The notes under the pieces are model-generated. The model had not been told where the DNA came from and did not search any database. It was given only the letters and a program-made list of their open reading frames with translations. The position numbers and the translations under genes are program-made. Shown in pieces: positions 5,587 through 7,100 of a DNA stretch of 7,100 nt. Every line of letters starts with the position of its first letter. The first letter of the stretch is position 1. The DNA comes from an uncultured Spirochaetaceae bacterium (lineage in GTDB: Bacteria; Spirochaetota; Spirochaetia; Treponematales; Treponemataceae), in NCBI GenBank assembly GCA_902796985.1, contig CADBRC010000297.1, forward strand, positions 1-7,100, given 5' to 3'.

Positions 5587-7100
5587 ATGGAAAATAACGA
5601 GAATAACGCAGAGAATACTTCTATAAAGACCCTGTCGCTGAAGCCAGTCTCCCGCCCCATACGGATGGGAATTGACGTCGGCTCCACGACCGTCAAGGTC
5701 GTCATTCTGGACGACGGGGGCAAGATGATATATGGTGTCTATGAGAGGCACCGTGCGGATATCCGCAGCACAATCATAAACGTCGTGCAGAAGGCCTTTG
5801 ATACGCTCGCACCGGGCTTCCCGCAGGGGGAAGAACAGTGCATCAGCGTCAAGGTGACCGGTTCAGGCGGCCTTTCCGTGTCGGAATGGCTCGGCATCCC
5901 TTTCATACAGGAGGTAGTCGCTGCGACGACTGCCGTCAGGAAGTCCATCCCTCAGACTGACGTAGTTATAGAGCTGGGCGGCGAGGATGCGAAAATCACC
6001 TACTTCAAGGGCGGGGTTGAGCAGCGGATGAACGGGACCTGTGCCGGCGGTACGGGGGCCTTCATCGACCAGATGGCGGCCCTGCTTGAGACCGATGCGG
6101 CGGGGCTCAACGAGCTGGCCCGGGGCGCGACGACGATTTACCCCATAGCTGCCCGCTGCGGAGTCTTCGCCAAGACGGACATCCAGCCCCTGATTAACGA
6201 GGGGGCACGGCGGGAAGACATCGCCGCCTCTATTTTCCAGTCCATCGTTACGCAGACGGTCTCCGGCCTGGCATGCGGCAAGCCCATACGCGGGCACGTT
6301 GCTTTCCTGGGCGGTCCCCTCCACTTTTTGGATCAGCTGCGCAAGCGTTTCATATTGACGCTGAACCTGACCCCCGAGGAGACGATTGTCCCTGATGACA
6401 GCCAGCTGTTCGTTGCGGCGGGTGCGGCATATTCGGCGGAACGGGAGATTTCCTGCCTGTCCGGAGAGATGTCGCGTCAGGTCCGCTTCCCGACAATCGC
6501 AGAATTCCGGCAGTCGCTCGGAAAGCTCGTCGGCGCGGAGATGCAGGAAGTCCAGCGGCTTGAACCCCTGTTCAAGGATCAGTCGGAGCTGGATGAGTTC
6601 AACGCCCGGCACGCAACGCAGGTTGCGCTCAAGGGTGACCTTGCTTCTGCCAGGGGACCGGTTTTCCTGGGACTGGATGCCGGTTCCACGACGACCAAGG
6701 CAGTCCTGACGGACACCGAGGGGCGGATCCTCTGGAAGTTCTACGATGTCAACGCGGGCAACCCCGTCAACCTGGCCATCAAGGTGCTGAAGGATTTGTA
6801 CCGGATTCTTCCCAAGGACTGCTACATAGCCCGTTCCGTTTCGACCGGCTACGGCGAAGCCCTGTTCCAGGCCGCACTCGGCGTGGACGCGGGTGAGGTG
6901 GAGACGATAACCCACTACCGGGCGGCGGACTTCTTTGTTCCCGGCGTGGAGTTCCTCCTGGACATAGGCGGGCAGGACATGAAGTGCCTCCGCATGAAGG
7001 ACGGGGCCATCACGTCAATCCAGCTGAACGAGGCATGCTCTTCCGGCTGCGGTTCCTTCCTGGACAACTTCGCCCATACGATGGGCATGGACGTGCGGGA
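5587..7100 (+). CDS. Double-headed 2-hydroxyacyl-CoA dehydratase activator (BadF/BcrA/HgdC type), N-terminal 504 codons
   Basis: The frame is open from ATG 5587 to the right edge, so the C-terminus is missing. A GGTGGAA site (5577-5583) lies just upstream. After a polar N-terminus (residues 1-22) comes a first ASKHA-fold ATPase domain: phosphate loop GIDVGSTTVKVV (28-39), second phosphate motif GGEDAKI (131-137), and Cys152 (NGTCAGGTGAF) and Cys191 (ARCGVFAKTD), at the places where HgdC-type activators hold the [4Fe-4S] cluster shared by their dimer. A second copy follows: GLDAGSTTTKAV (362-373), STGYGEAL (419-426), DIGGQDMK (459-466) and Cys484 (NEACSSGCGSF). Activators of this family are cytoplasmic, oxygen-sensitive ATPases that drive one electron at low potential into 2-hydroxyacyl-CoA dehydratases or benzoyl-CoA reductases. 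In long two-headed forms, further DUF2229 and dehydratase-like (HgdB-type) regions usually follow, which cannot be checked here. The true substrate of such fusions is not established. It implies an anaerobe. Confidence 0.93.
   Translation, partial: MENNENNAENTSIKTLSLKPVSRPIRMGIDVGSTTVKVVILDDGGKMIYGVYERHRADIRSTIINVVQKAFDTLAPGFPQGEEQCISVKVTGSGGLSVSEWLGIPFIQEVVAATTAVRKSIPQTDVVIELGGEDAKITYFKGGVEQRMNGTCAGGTGAFIDQMAALLETDAAGLNELARGATTIYPIAARCGVFAKTDIQPLINEGARREDIAASIFQSIVTQTVSGLACGKPIRGHVAFLGGPLHFLDQLRKRFILTLNLTPEETIVPDDSQLFVAAGAAYSAEREISCLSGEMSRQVRFPTIAEFRQSLGKLVGAEMQEVQRLEPLFKDQSELDEFNARHATQVALKGDLASARGPVFLGLDAGSTTTKAVLTDTEGRILWKFYDVNAGNPVNLAIKVLKDLYRILPKDCYIARSVSTGYGEALFQAALGVDAGEVETITHYRAADFFVPGVEFLLDIGGQDMKCLRMKDGAITSIQLNEACSSGCGSFLDNFAHTMGMDVR

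Noticed and set aside
5863..6915. 350-residue open frame on the - strand
   Set aside because: It is antisense to the activator gene, which has clear family motifs along this whole stretch.

Overview
The window looks like part of a spirochaete chromosome, most probably a host-associated Treponema with a fairly GC-rich genome. This rests on gene content: two lipoproteins with treponemal-style lipoboxes, a miniature BspA-type leucine-rich-repeat protein whose tail resembles those of treponemal surface proteins, a lipid-anchored HtrA-like protease, and a giant 2-hydroxyacyl-CoA dehydratase activator of a kind found in treponemes and clostridia. No marker gene fixes the genus, so this is an inference. 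All supported genes are on the + strand.

Layout: (1) 1-258 is the C-terminal end of a gene, probably tRNA(Ile)-lysidine synthase (tilS). (2) 259-369 is an AT-rich promoter and leader with a 10-bp-period repeat. (3) 370-2481 and 2485-4146 form a two-gene operon: an exported TPR protein with Asp-rich calcium-loop-like motifs, then an HtrA-like serine protease lipoprotein with PDZ domains. Only 3 nt separate them and the second gene's ribosome site lies inside the first. (4) 4160-4598 is a promoter and a small secreted BspA-like LRR protein. Its 3' region (4599-4730) is rich in hairpins and ends in a strong intrinsic terminator. (5) 4750-5450 is a self-contained lipoprotein unit with a near-consensus promoter, a G8/C9 inverted repeat at the predicted transcription start, a 177-residue lipoprotein and an intrinsic terminator. 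(6) 5587 to the right edge is the N-terminal 504 codons of a double-headed BadF/BcrA/HgdC-type activator, cut by the window end.

The four middle genes all encode exported or envelope products, flanked by a tRNA-modification gene and an anaerobic-metabolism gene. The HtrA/TPR pair may act together in periplasmic protein quality control; this rests on operon arrangement only.

The most interesting signal is the leader of the 177-residue lipoprotein gene. Eight Gs begin within about 7 nt of an extended -10 element, nine Cs lie downstream as their complement, and a GGGG Shine-Dalgarno core can also pair with the C tract. This looks like a homopolymer-length-dependent (phase-variable) or RNA-structure-dependent expression switch. 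No mobile element, CRISPR array, tRNA or rRNA was seen. No stretch longer than about 250 nt lacks a gene.
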